64,000 nucleotides of DNA, taken from the NCBI RefSeq assembly GCF_031326345.1, contig NZ_CP133671.1:4340001-4404000 (forward strand), written 5' to 3'. Of this stretch, positions 1 to 8,863 are shown one piece after another; the first letter of the stretch is position 1, and every line of letters starts with the position of its first letter. The notes under the pieces are model-generated. The model was not told the DNA's origin, searched no databases, and was given only the letters and a program-made list of their open reading frames with translations. The position numbers and the translations under genes are program-made. Source of the stretch: Aureispira sp. CCB-E (lineage in GTDB: Bacteria; Bacteroidota; Bacteroidia; Chitinophagales; Saprospiraceae).

Positions 1-67
1 TTCTTGTTATAATAATATTAGAACTTTTACGTTGTGGGATTGATTTGCTTTCCATTCTGTCAAAATA

Positions 68-982
68 CTAAAACAAAGTCATCTGACCATCATCAATAGG
101 CTTTGTTTTTATAGAAAAACGCAAATCGCTCTTTCTTTCCAATTGTTCTATCAGGTAAATACACATCTCTGGAGATAAAATATTGTCTGGTTGATGAGAA
201 AAGAAGTAAATTTCTCTTAATCCTTGTTTCATCCAATCCACTAATAAATCAATCCACTCGTCCACTCGTTCATAATCTGTAGGATGCAAACCATTGCCCA
301 CAAAACGTATCATTGCACTAGGTGTCGTCAAGCCCAGATGCAAGACATCTCTTCTGCCCGCAACATCTGTTATTACCGTTCCTACATCGTGACTAGCTAA
401 TAAATTGAGTAATAATTGAAAATAGTGCTCGTCTTTAAACCAGTTCTCTGCACGTACTTCTATGGCAAGAGGCACTTCATCTGTAGGAAACTTAGATAAA
501 AACTGCTCTAAAATTGCCATTCGATTAGGACCAAAATTAGGTGGCAATTGCATAAAAGAAGTCCCCAATTTTTCCTTCAAACCTGTAATGGAGGCACAAA
601 ATAGATCAATTTGATTTCCATAAGCCCCCAAATCGTTGCTATGGCTAATAGATTGAGGAATTTTGGGTGCAAACTTAAAATCTTTTGCAGATAGATCGTA
701 CCAATTTTGAATGGTTTGAGCAGTGGGAATTCGATAATGCGTTGTATTCAGTTCTATGGTAGAGAACTGTCTGGAGTAATGGTACAAATATTCTTTGGTC
801 TTCGCTTTTTGCGGATAATATTTACCCAACCATTCTTTCATTCCCCAACCTGTACAACCAAAATAGAAATTCGTTTTTTCACTTGTTGCAGGTAATCGTT
901 TTAATAATTTTGTAGTATTGGGATGTACGGTTCCCATAGAAAAATCTACCTTACTGATATCTTTTAACTTTCCAAATTCCAT
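68..982 (-). CDS. DUF72 (YecE-like) family protein
   Basis: The 304-residue product is of usual DUF72 length. Near residue 41 it has the family opening YFGCTGWGMKEW, followed by a FSTIELNTTHYRIP segment and FAPKIPQSISH, matching the conserved strands and the K-[FI]-P-x-x-[IL]-[ST]-H motif of this TIM-barrel-like family. No signal peptide or membrane segment is visible, so it is probably cytosolic. The family's biochemical role is not established, and I assign none. The ATG at 982 is the first start in frame. The gene is separated from the glycosidase cluster by about 300 bp and is probably transcribed alone. Family assignment is firm; function is unknown. Confidence 0.88.
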   Translation of the reverse strand: MEFGKLKDISKVDFSMGTVHPNTTKLLKRLPATSEKTNFYFGCTGWGMKEWLGKYYPQKAKTKEYLYHYSRQFSTIELNTTHYRIPTAQTIQNWYDLSAKDFKFAPKIPQSISHSNDLGAYGNQIDLFCASITGLKEKLGTSFMQLPPNFGPNRMAILEQFLSKFPTDEVPLAIEVRAENWFKDEHYFQLLLNLLASHDVGTVITDVAGRRDVLHLGLTTPSAMIRFVGNGLHPTDYERVDEWIDLLVDWMKQGLREIYFFSHQPDNILSPEMCIYLIEQLERKSDLRFSIKTKPIDDGQMTLF

Positions 983-1286
983 TGATTCATAATTAAGAAG
1001 CCTAGCAGGAAAAATGTAATCTAATCATTTAGAATTAAAATTCATGCAGAAACCTTCAAGTATTAACTATTTCTTTTCTTTTCGAGCGTAAAATGCTTAT
1101 TAAAGTACTTTGTCCCAACAAGCAGAGCTCCGCATCAACCAATAATAGTACAAGGTGCTATTATTTTTCTGACCACTTAGTTATAAAAACAAAAACAATA
1201 CGGAATAGGTTTTGATTGATTGTATAGGAATAGTTTGTTGATTTTTCTTTAGTTCAAGGCATCTTTATTAAACTATATTCGATAGT
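983..1286. other. Intergenic gap, no gene seen
   Basis: AT-rich spacer between the DUF72 gene and the glycosidase cluster. The only structure I see is a weak 8-bp hairpin (AATAATAG at 1141-1148 with CTATTATT at 1159-1166) followed by a short T run. It could end a plus-strand transcript, but no plus-strand gene precedes it. Confidence 0.4.
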
Positions 1287-2339
1287 TTATTGACTCGCTT
1301 CTTCTCTCTTTCCATACAACTCCTTCAACACTTTTAATGCTTTTTTCCCTTGGGGAGTATAGTCTCGCTCTATTTCAGATTTTTTCAAAACGGATGATAT
1401 ATCGGCATACCACTTCCATTGAAAACCACCTGCCCACCAAGATTTTTGACCAAAAACTTCTAACAACGCTTGCAAGGCATTCGCCTGTGCTTGCTCACTT
1501 AACTTTGCCTCTGCTTGCTTTTTTTCTAATAACCAAGCTTTATAAGCACAGCCTTCCAAACTCATATAACCAAACTCTGTAAACAAGATGGGGCGTTGCC
1601 AAATATTATAAAAAGCTTCCATACTATCTATAGTTGGCTCCCATGCCCGTTTCAATTCCGTTACATTGGGGCGCTTTTTTTTGATTAAAGGAAAATAGGC
1701 ATCTATCCCAACATAGTCTAGAGCATCCCAAAAACTTACGGATGAATAAGCATCCCAATTAGATGCATAAACTAACTTTCCAGAGTAAATTGTTCGAATG
1801 TCTTGAATCAAACCTCTCCAAAATTCAGGTCGCTGAATAGCGGATAGTTTTACCTCGGTACCTACTGCAAACAACTCTACCTTCATGCTATCGGCTAGCT
1901 TTGCCATGGGTAAGATATAATTACGGTAATTGTTTTCGAACAACAGCCAATCTGCTTCATTGTCAAATTCTAAATCTCCAATCCACTGATTATAAGCCCA
2001 TAACTGCGGTTTTAGAAGGACTGCTAAATTTTCTTTTTTTGCCAATTGGATCGATTGAATTAATCCTTCTTTTTTTTCACCCCACCACAAATAACCACCG
2101 TACTCAATCGTTGGCTGATCTTTATTAAAAAAAGCAAAAGGCTGAATACTAACGTAATTAACACCAATTGATTCTATGATAGGCATAGGATTCTCTTTAA
2201 AAGGATTTGGCGGAGCCATTATTGCCATTCCATTTATTTTTCCTTTCAAAAGCCCTTTCATAACAGGTGCTTGTCGATTCGGGTAAACCCAACAAGCTGC
2301 TAAATTAATTAGCATCAATATGATAAAAATTTGTTTCAA
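1287..2339 (-). CDS. GH113-like secreted glycosidase, paralogue 1 (lipoprotein)
   Basis: 350 aa, last of four tandem paralogues. The N-terminus has a short hydrophobic signal ending in a lipobox (LAAC, Cys16), so the protein is probably lipid-anchored at the envelope. The rest reads as one TIM barrel: GMAIMAPPNPF near residue 37, VLLKPQLW near 107, VGTE with Glu162, GIDAYFPL near 211, PILFTEFGY with Glu255, and a C-terminal WWAGGFQWKWY. GH113 enzymes use two glutamates after strands 4 and 7; Glu162 (acid/base) and Glu255 (nucleophile) sit where expected. Characterised GH113 members are endo-beta-mannanases, but substrate here is inference. About 120 bp, holding a REP-like fragment, separate it from paralogue 2. 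Confidence 0.8.
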   Translation of the reverse strand: MKQIFIILMLINLAACWVYPNRQAPVMKGLLKGKINGMAIMAPPNPFKENPMPIIESIGVNYVSIQPFAFFNKDQPTIEYGGYLWWGEKKEGLIQSIQLAKKENLAVLLKPQLWAYNQWIGDLEFDNEADWLLFENNYRNYILPMAKLADSMKVELFAVGTEVKLSAIQRPEFWRGLIQDIRTIYSGKLVYASNWDAYSSVSFWDALDYVGIDAYFPLIKKKRPNVTELKRAWEPTIDSMEAFYNIWQRPILFTEFGYMSLEGCAYKAWLLEKKQAEAKLSEQAQANALQALLEVFGQKSWWAGGFQWKWYADISSVLKKSEIERDYTPQGKKALKVLKELYGKREEASQ

Positions 2340-2420
2340 ATTGCTACTTTAGAATGTTCTAGTTCTGGTATTCTAAAAATAAATTTGATCTTCCTTATGG
2401 ATCAATAGTTAGCTTTGTTA

Positions 2421-2464
2421 CTCCCGACGGTCGTGAGCTCGCTGTGCTCGGTTCGCTGCTACTA
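2421..2464. repeat. REP-like intergenic fragment
   Basis: GC-richer patch inside AT-rich spacer DNA. The stretch CTCCCGACGGTCGTGAG differs at only two positions from CTCCCTGCGGTCGTGAG in the palindromic element at 39893-40112, and the same word occurs inverted at 55244-55263. It lies directly against the stop codon of the gene at 2465-3544. It appears to be a partial copy of the palindromic repeat family. Confidence 0.45.
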
Positions 2465-3544
2465 TTATTGGTACAATTGCTGCAACATATCTGCTCCCAT
2501 TTTTCCTTCAGGTGTATAATCTTTTGCCAAATCTTCTTCACAAGAAGCACTGACTGCATCGGCATACCATTTCCACTGAAAACCACCTGCCCACCATGCC
2601 TTAGAACCAAATACCTCTATCAAAGCATGCAAAGCATTTGCTTGCGCTTGTTCGTTAATCTCGTTAGAAGACATTTTCCCCTCTAATTCCCAAGTATTAT
2701 AAGCACAACTACTAACGCTTAAATATCCAAATTCTGTAAATAAAATTGGCTTATTTATTTGTGCAGAATAAACCGAAAGTTCTTGTTCATAGGATCCCCA
2801 AGCATTCATTAAATCGCAAACAGGTGGGGTTGCTTCTGGGATCAATGGGAAATAAGCATCCACACCTACATAATCTAGTAAATCCCAAAAAGAAACATCC
2901 TGATAATCATCCCAATTAGCTGCATACGTTAAAGGTCCATCGTAAATTTGTCGAACTTGCGCAATCAAATTTCTCCAATAATTAGGGCGTTGTAAAACAA
3001 ATTTTGCAATTTCGGTTCCAATGCACAATAGATCAACATCCATATTATTTGCTATTTGAGCCCACTCCAAAACTAAGTTTGTATAGTTAATTTCAAATTG
3101 ATCCCATTTTGATTCTGTATCAAATTCCATGTCTCCAATCCATTCTGTTGCCGCCCAAAGTTGAGGCTTTAACATTACCTTCAAACCTCTTTGTTTGGAA
3201 CGCTGAATCAACTCTATAACAGCTTGTTTAGAACTTGGTCCATGTGGGCAATCAGGCAACGGGCAAACAGATACGCTATCAATTCTAGGGTTATTTACCT
3301 CGTAATAAGCATAAGGCATGGCAGCCACCCAATTGACTCCTATGCTATTTAGGTTTTTTATAGGCGTTCCATCTATAGGGCTTTCTGCTGCTACTACTGA
3401 CATTCCTCTTATTTTGTCAGTCATAAGCCCTTTTGTCACTGGAACCTCGCAAGGTAATTTATCTGCCGTACAACTTGATAGTCCAAAAATAGAGAATAGA
3501 ATACTCATTTTCTTCAAAAATTGAAACACCAATGTTTTTTTCAT
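2465..3544 (-). CDS. GH113-like secreted glycosidase, paralogue 2 (lipoprotein)
   Basis: 359 aa. The signal peptide ends in lipobox LSSC (Cys25), predicting a lipoprotein. The barrel motifs match its neighbours: GMSVVAAESP replaces the usual APPNPF loop, then VMLKPQLW, CIGTEI with the likely acid/base Glu, GVDAYFPL, PILFTEFGYLS with the likely nucleophile Glu, and WWAGGFQWKWYAD. The first loop after strand 1 differs (ESPIDGTP instead of PNPF), and a Cys-rich insert (SVCPLPDCPHG) replaces the WWGE motif of its sisters. Both changes are in the region expected to line the substrate cleft, so specificity may differ. The start at 3544 gives a complete signal peptide. Spacing to its neighbours (120-190 bp) allows either an operon or separate promoters. 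Confidence 0.8.
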   Translation of the reverse strand: MKKTLVFQFLKKMSILFSIFGLSSCTADKLPCEVPVTKGLMTDKIRGMSVVAAESPIDGTPIKNLNSIGVNWVAAMPYAYYEVNNPRIDSVSVCPLPDCPHGPSSKQAVIELIQRSKQRGLKVMLKPQLWAATEWIGDMEFDTESKWDQFEINYTNLVLEWAQIANNMDVDLLCIGTEIAKFVLQRPNYWRNLIAQVRQIYDGPLTYAANWDDYQDVSFWDLLDYVGVDAYFPLIPEATPPVCDLMNAWGSYEQELSVYSAQINKPILFTEFGYLSVSSCAYNTWELEGKMSSNEINEQAQANALHALIEVFGSKAWWAGGFQWKWYADAVSASCEEDLAKDYTPEGKMGADMLQQLYQ

Positions 3545-3732
3545 GGTTTTAATAGGTTTATACTTTTGTAATTTAAACCAAACGGATGCATCACCGTTCG
3601 TTTTTCTATGAAAAATTTTGAATGTAGGACAGAAAAAATAAAATTACTTTAAAACTTGTGATTAAGGTCACATCGTAAAATAGGGATTATTGAAATAATA
3701 AATATTTTTTTTTACAACTTTAATAATTGACA

Positions 3733-4821
3733 TTAGTCTGAGTACATTTTTTGCAACAAAGTTTCTGCCAATTTACCTCGAGGCGTATAGTCTCTTGCCC
3801 GCTTCCCTTCTCCCATCGAACTCGAATAATTGGGATACCATTTCCATAAAAAACCACCTGCCCACCAATCTTTGCCTGCAAAGACTTCCAACAAAGCCTG
3901 AATGGCATTTGCCTGTGCTTGTTCATTAATGCCAGCTGATGCTCTGTTTTTCTCCAACACCCAAGTTTTCCCTGCACAACCATCCAAACTCAAATACCCA
4001 AATTCAGTAAACAAAATTGGCTTGTTCCACTTTTTTGCATACCCTTCTAATTTAGTTACAATAGGTTCCCAAGCCTCTTTTAAATCACAAACAGTAGGTG
4101 TTTTTTCAAAAGAAAGTGGAAAATAGGCATTTACACCGATATAATCCAAAGCATCCCAAAAGGTAATTTTATCATAATCATCCCAATTTGGAGCGTAAGT
4201 TAACTTACCATTATATACTTTTCTAATCGATTGGATTAATTGACGCCAGTACTTTGGTCGTTGTTCCGCAGAATGGCGAATTTCAGTTCCTATACACAAC
4301 ATATCCATTTCCATACTATCAGCTATAGCTGCCCATTTCAAGATAAAGGTGGCATAATTTTTTTCAAATTTCTTCCAATCTTTTTCTGTGTCGAATTTCA
4401 GTTCTCCAATCCACTGATCGTGCGTCCAAAGTTGAGGTTTAAGCATCACTTTAATTCCTTTATCGTGTGCATGATTTACGGTTGTGCAAATACCCTCAGG
4501 ACGCTCTCCCCACCAACCTCCATTGGAAAAACCATGTATTTCAGGCTCATTCTTTTTGAAATATGCATAAGGCAATACCGCCACCCAGTCTGTTCCCAGC
4601 GCTTTTAGTGGTAATAAGGGGTCATTTGGAAAAGGATTAGGTGGAGCTACAAACGACATGCCTTTTATTTTGTTTGACAACAACCCTGATTGTATTGCGG
4701 CATCACAATTTTCTTGGGCAAAGGTATCTACGGATAACACTTCAGTTTCTTTATCTAGAGTAGACAAAGCACCTAATGTTAAGCCAATTAAAAACAGCCC
4801 TCCTAATATTAAATAACGCAT
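3733..4821 (-). CDS. GH113-like secreted glycosidase, paralogue 3
   Basis: 362 aa. Unlike its three sisters the N-terminus (MRYLILGGLFLIGLTLGAL) has no lipobox Cys; it looks like a classical signal peptide or a membrane anchor, so location may differ. Barrel motifs are intact: GMSFVAPPNPFPNDP, WWGERPEG, VMLKPQLW, CIGTEI with the likely acid/base Glu, GVNAYFPL, PILFTEFGYLS with the likely nucleophile Glu, and WWAGGFLWKWYP. The conserved DWWAGG/WKWY end, present in all four copies, forms the last strand and helix of the barrel. Activity on a beta-mannan or related glycan is inferred from the family only. Confidence 0.8.
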   Translation of the reverse strand: MRYLILGGLFLIGLTLGALSTLDKETEVLSVDTFAQENCDAAIQSGLLSNKIKGMSFVAPPNPFPNDPLLPLKALGTDWVAVLPYAYFKKNEPEIHGFSNGGWWGERPEGICTTVNHAHDKGIKVMLKPQLWTHDQWIGELKFDTEKDWKKFEKNYATFILKWAAIADSMEMDMLCIGTEIRHSAEQRPKYWRQLIQSIRKVYNGKLTYAPNWDDYDKITFWDALDYIGVNAYFPLSFEKTPTVCDLKEAWEPIVTKLEGYAKKWNKPILFTEFGYLSLDGCAGKTWVLEKNRASAGINEQAQANAIQALLEVFAGKDWWAGGFLWKWYPNYSSSMGEGKRARDYTPRGKLAETLLQKMYSD

Positions 4822-4928
4822 CTAATCTGCTCTTTTTATTCTCTTTTCAAAATGGACATTCTTACATTGATTGAGTGCAATGTTGTTCCACATTAACTAC
4901 TTAACAAAATTTCAAAATAAATCGCAAC

Positions 4929-5978
4929 TTATTGATAAAGTCCTTTCAAAACCTCTTCTGTCATCTTACCCTGAGGTGTGTAATCATCCGAGCGATCTTG
5001 CGAACTAGCAGCCAAATCTGCATACCACTTCCATTGAAAACCACCTGCCCACCAATCTTCCTTTCCAAATATCTCCAGCAACGCTTGAGCGGCATTTGCC
5101 TGTGCCTGTTCGTTAATAGCAGCACTACTCCGATTCTTTTCCAACTCCCAAGTTTTATAAGCACAGCCATCCAAACTTAGATAGCCCCACTCTGTAAATA
5201 AAATAGGCTTATTCCACTTTGTTGAAAACGTTTTTAAACGTTCAAACGTTGGTTCCCATGCTGTTTTTAAATCACAAACCTTGGGAGTAGCATCTGGCAA
5301 CAATGAGAAATAAGCATCTACACCTATATAATCTAATTTGTCCCAAAATGTAATTTGGTCGTATTCATCCCAATTAGGAGCATAAGTAATCGGACCACTA
5401 TATATTTGGCGGATAGAATCAATTAAATTATTCCAATAAGTTGGATGATTCATTGCGGATTCCTTGATCTCTGTTCCTATGCAAAAAATATCTACCTCTA
5501 AGTCTTCAGCAATGCCCGCCCAATAACAGATAAAACTTGTATAATCTGCGTGAAATTGATCCCATTCCTGTTGTGTTGGGTACTCCATATCCCCAATCCA
5601 CCCCTGCCAAGACCAAAGCTGTGGTTTCAGCATTGTTTTCATTCCTTGTGCAACCGCCAAATTATGACTGGTCGTTATCCCCACTTTAGTTTCTCCCCAC
5701 CACCCACCGGCGGTTCCAGTCGTGTCAAATGAAATCGTTGCATTACTTTGGTCAAAAAAACCAAAGGGTAATAAAGCTACCCAGTTAATACCTAAAGCAT
5801 TCATCTCTTCCATCGGGTCTTGAACAAACGGGTTGCGTGGAGCAGTTAAGGACATACCACAAACTTTAGCTTTTAGTAAGCCTTTCTGAACAGGAGCTTC
5901 ACAAGTATCGACAGGTCGGCAGCCTATTGTACTTATTACGAATAGAAAGATAGAACTCAAAAATAATCTATTATACAT
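4929..5978 (-). CDS. GH113-like secreted glycosidase, paralogue 4 (lipoprotein)
   Basis: 349 aa, first in transcription order of the four-gene run. The signal peptide ends with a lipobox (STIGC, Cys20). Barrel motifs: GMSLTAPRNPF, GGWWGETKVG, TMLKPQLWSW, CIGTEI (acid/base Glu), GVDAYFSL, PILFTEWGYLS (nucleophile Glu; Trp replaces Phe) and WWAGGFQWKWYAD. The start is supported by the signal peptide and by an ATTCTAAT motif at complement 5982-5989, three bases upstream, which recurs before several other secreted-protein genes here. As the outermost gene it is the best place for a cluster promoter, but I cannot identify one. Confidence 0.8.
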   Translation of the reverse strand: MYNRLFLSSIFLFVISTIGCRPVDTCEAPVQKGLLKAKVCGMSLTAPRNPFVQDPMEEMNALGINWVALLPFGFFDQSNATISFDTTGTAGGWWGETKVGITTSHNLAVAQGMKTMLKPQLWSWQGWIGDMEYPTQQEWDQFHADYTSFICYWAGIAEDLEVDIFCIGTEIKESAMNHPTYWNNLIDSIRQIYSGPITYAPNWDEYDQITFWDKLDYIGVDAYFSLLPDATPKVCDLKTAWEPTFERLKTFSTKWNKPILFTEWGYLSLDGCAYKTWELEKNRSSAAINEQAQANAAQALLEIFGKEDWWAGGFQWKWYADLAASSQDRSDDYTPQGKMTEEVLKGLYQ

Positions 5979-6186
5979 AATATTAGAATTAAGAAAGTTA
6001 CATAAGGCTTACAACCGAAGCCTGAGAAATGATACAAGATGGGGGCTTTTATTTTTATGTGTCCTCTTTCTAGTAATTCTATAGAGATTTAAAATATTTT
6101 CATTGCAAAAGCAATTCTTCACAAGAAGGTATTACTTTAGCAACCCAAAATACATCAATTTTAATCGCTTCATTATACAACATAAA

Positions 6187-6927
6187 ATGGGAACAACAAC
6201 GTATTTAGTTGTAATTATTTTTTTGGGTAGTTTGGTAAATTCTACTTTTGGTTTTGGTTTTGCTTTAACAACAGTTCCTTTGCTTTCTCTCTTTTTTGGA
6301 CTCAATACACTTGGTCCCTTAATTCCTCTCCTATTTCTCACTTCAGGAATTCTTATCGTTTTTCAGGGCAGAAAGAATGTGCAATTCAAAAGTGTTATTC
6401 CGCTAGCTTTAGCTGCCACATTAATTATTCCAATTGGCGTTTATTTGAATAAATATGGTCCAGAAATGATTATGAAATTGATTTTAGGCATTTTTATTGT
6501 TATTTTTTCTATCTACAATCTAAAAACGCCTGTATTACCCAAACTCAATGATAATAAAACAGCTCCTATTTTTGGAGGACTTTCTGGGTTGTTTGCAGGA
6601 ATATGTAATATTTCTGGTCCACCAGCAGTTATTTATGCAGCCCTACGACAGTGGCAACCCAATATATTTAGAGTTACTTTGCAAGCTTATTTTTTATATG
6701 TAAATTGTATTGTTATCAGCAGCCATGTTTATATTCGATCTTATGATAATCCTAATATTGTACTTTATTACTTAATTGCACTTCCATCAATGCTTTTGGC
6801 CATACCTATTGGAAAAAAAATTAACCAGTCTATTAAGAGTCCCCAAAAATTCAATAAATATGTTTATGGACTCATGCTTTTTTCTGGAGTATTACTCATT
6901 GTTAAAAGTATCAACACGATTCTATAA
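6187..6927 (+). CDS. TauE/SafE family sulfite/organosulfur exporter-like permease
   Basis: 246 aa from the ATG at 6187. An in-frame ATG at 6103 would add a charged, non-hydrophobic leader and is less likely. Seven to eight hydrophobic segments are visible, arranged as two related halves. The first half has the family pattern of a membrane helix followed by FGFGFALTTVPLL; the second has GGLSGLFAGICNISGPPAVIYAAL, the conserved G-x-x-x-G-x-x-N-x-x-GPP signature of TauE/SafE (formerly DUF81). Family members export or import sulfite, sulfoacetate, taurine-derived or other small anions; the substrate here cannot be told. The next gene starts 30 bp downstream on the same strand, probably co-transcribed. 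Confidence 0.85.
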   Translation: MGTTTYLVVIIFLGSLVNSTFGFGFALTTVPLLSLFFGLNTLGPLIPLLFLTSGILIVFQGRKNVQFKSVIPLALAATLIIPIGVYLNKYGPEMIMKLILGIFIVIFSIYNLKTPVLPKLNDNKTAPIFGGLSGLFAGICNISGPPAVIYAALRQWQPNIFRVTLQAYFLYVNCIVISSHVYIRSYDNPNIVLYYLIALPSMLLAIPIGKKINQSIKSPQKFNKYVYGLMLFSGVLLIVKSINTIL

Positions 6928-6957
6928 ATTATTCTTAATTGCAACTCAGCTACCATC

Positions 6958-7677
6958 ATGCAAAACTTAGGGCTTTTATACGATGAAGCTTTGAAAGCAA
7001 AAAAATTCAGAGCTTTGATTGACCAAAAAACAAAAATCATCCAAAAACATGGAAAAGCAGGTGTTCTATATTTATTACAAAAAGAAAACCTTGGCAACTG
7101 TTCCTTTTTAGAAGACGTAAAAGACGAAACTTGCCCATGGTTTCAATACAAACACGATAGCCCTGCTTCAGCTGTTACAAAAATTTGGTCTCCCCTAGAC
7201 AAGTTGTTACCACAGTTTTTAGATCTTTTTAAAGCACGTTGCAAGTATATTTTGACAATTGAACAGCATAAAAATTGGCAACTAATTTATTTGATTGAAG
7301 CATTAATGGACAATGGAACTCCTTTTTATCTCTTTTACAATGGAGGCGCACCAATAGATGAGGCTGCTGAATTCGAGCGCCGCAGCATCAGCCAAAAGTA
7401 TCAACATAACTTAGGTCTATTTTACCAAGTACATAACGGCTTTGGCGAACTATATAGAGAATCTGTATTGCCCTTCGATGAACTAAGCAAAATAAAAGTG
7501 GATGGTATTTTTTATTGGAGCTTTTTCGATTTTGTAAGCAAGGCAAGACAATGCATTAAGGCAAACGAACTCGTTTTGCCTAATCCAATTACTTATGACC
7601 ATGATAAAGGTATTCTTCAAGCCTATCATCCCTTTTGGCAATTCTTAGACGAACGTTTGGCTTTGATTGATGAATAA
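6958..7677 (+). CDS. Conserved hypothetical, possibly SMI1/KNR4 (SUKH)-like
   Basis: 239 aa, no signal peptide or membrane helix, so cytosolic. I do not recognise it with confidence. The segment LGLFYQVHNGFGE followed by VLPFDELSKI resembles the 'x-x-Y-x-x-x-NG ... LP-x-x-E/D-L' core of SMI1/KNR4 proteins, many of which are immunity or scaffold proteins; this is only a hint. It lies 30 bp behind the TauE-like permease and is probably translated from the same message. No toxin gene is adjacent, which weakens an immunity role. Confidence 0.6.
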   Translation: MQNLGLLYDEALKAKKFRALIDQKTKIIQKHGKAGVLYLLQKENLGNCSFLEDVKDETCPWFQYKHDSPASAVTKIWSPLDKLLPQFLDLFKARCKYILTIEQHKNWQLIYLIEALMDNGTPFYLFYNGGAPIDEAAEFERRSISQKYQHNLGLFYQVHNGFGELYRESVLPFDELSKIKVDGIFYWSFFDFVSKARQCIKANELVLPNPITYDHDKGILQAYHPFWQFLDERLALIDE

Positions 7678-8057
7678 CAAATCGACCACCAATGAGATGG
7701 GTTGCAGATAAACAGAGATTAAATCGTAAAAAGCCAATCCAAGAAGAACAACAACAGAAGTTTTTTTCTTTTTTTTAAAGATTTTTTTTTTGTTTCTTAG
7801 AACAATAAATCATAAATCAAGTTTATATATAGTAGAAACTATTAGCCTCCTATCTTGTCCTTTTTTTAGTTCCCCAATAATATTATCAATATATTTTTAA
7901 TTAAGGACTATATATATGTAGTAAAAATTATAAAATTCCCATGAGAATTGTATTTTAGCAAGATATTTGTGAAACCTTTGAATTAGGTAATTACTGCCTA
8001 TACGAACAAATATATTTTAACGCTTTTTTTTATTTAGTTTAAACTTTTAATGACATT
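7678..8057 (+). other. AT-rich intergenic region
   Basis: 380 bp without a convincing ORF. It contains long T/A runs and about 200 bp of extremely AT-rich DNA leading to the lipoprotein gene at 8058. I see no clear hairpin terminator for the upstream gene and cannot place a promoter with confidence. Confidence 0.4.
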
Positions 8058-8564
8058 ATGAAAAACTTAATCATTTTATTTTTAGCTGCTATTTTCGTTA
8101 TTTCATGTGAGAATGATCCATGTAAAGACGTAGTTTGTGGTGACCAAGGTACTTGTACAGAAGGTATTTGTGTTTGTACAGAAGGATACGAGCAAGATGC
8201 TGCTGGGCTTTGTAACACAGAAATGCGTGCTAAATTCATCGGTAGCTGGGTTGTTTCTGATAGTTGTAGCACTTCTGGTACTGCTAGTTACACAGTAACT
8301 ACAACCAATACAAGTTCTAACATCAAGAAGTTTAATGTTACTAATTTCTGGGATCAATTTACAAACGTAGTAGTTGCAGATGTTTCTTCTTCTACAGAAT
8401 TCAGTATTTCTCGTCAAGAGCCAGACAATGACAAATTCTTTGTAGAGTCTGTAGGTACTGGTAGCATTAGTGGAAACACTATTACTATAAAGTATGTTGT
8501 TTCTGATGAAACAGATGCAAACAACATCAAGAGAGATACATGTATGTCTACTTGGGTAAAATAA
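8058..8564 (+). CDS. Small lipoprotein with EGF-like cysteine-rich N-terminus
   Basis: 168 aa. The signal peptide ends in VISC (lipobox), giving a lipid-anchored Cys. Right behind it is a compact Cys-rich stretch (CKDVVCGDQGTC then CVCTEGYEQDAAGLC) with the spacing of an EGF-like domain, common in secreted Bacteroidota proteins. The remainder, beginning FIGSWVVSDSC, looks like a small beta-barrel/lipocalin-like domain. No catalytic motif is visible. It is monocistronic: a good hairpin follows at 8611. Role unknown; probably surface-exposed binding or structural. Confidence 0.8.
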   Translation: MKNLIILFLAAIFVISCENDPCKDVVCGDQGTCTEGICVCTEGYEQDAAGLCNTEMRAKFIGSWVVSDSCSTSGTASYTVTTTNTSSNIKKFNVTNFWDQFTNVVVADVSSSTEFSISRQEPDNDKFFVESVGTGSISGNTITIKYVVSDETDANNIKRDTCMSTWVK

Positions 8565-8610
8565 TAAGATACTGTTGCATTTAACTTATAGAGTTAAATC
8601 TCAAATAAAG

Positions 8611-8648
8611 ACTGGTTACACGGCAGCGTGTAATCAGTTTTTTATTTT
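8611..8648 (+). terminator. Rho-independent terminator
   Basis: 12-bp stem ACTGGTTACACG / CGTGTAATCAGT with one G-T pair and a GCAG loop, followed by a TTTTTTATTTT tail, 46 bp after the stop of the lipoprotein gene. Confidence 0.85.
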
Positions 8649-8863
8649 GTTCCATTTCATTTTCTTTCTAATCTATGTCAACAATAGATTCTTGGCTTGC
8701 CCCAAGAACAAAAACCAAGATTTACGCTTTTACTCTGCCCAGACTTTTGTTTCTGTTGCACAAAACAACTCCTGATAACCCCAAAAATAAAAAGCAGAAT
8801 AAGTTCCATTGGAACCTATCCTGCCATTATCATTAAGCGAATAAATTATGCCATTACAATAAT

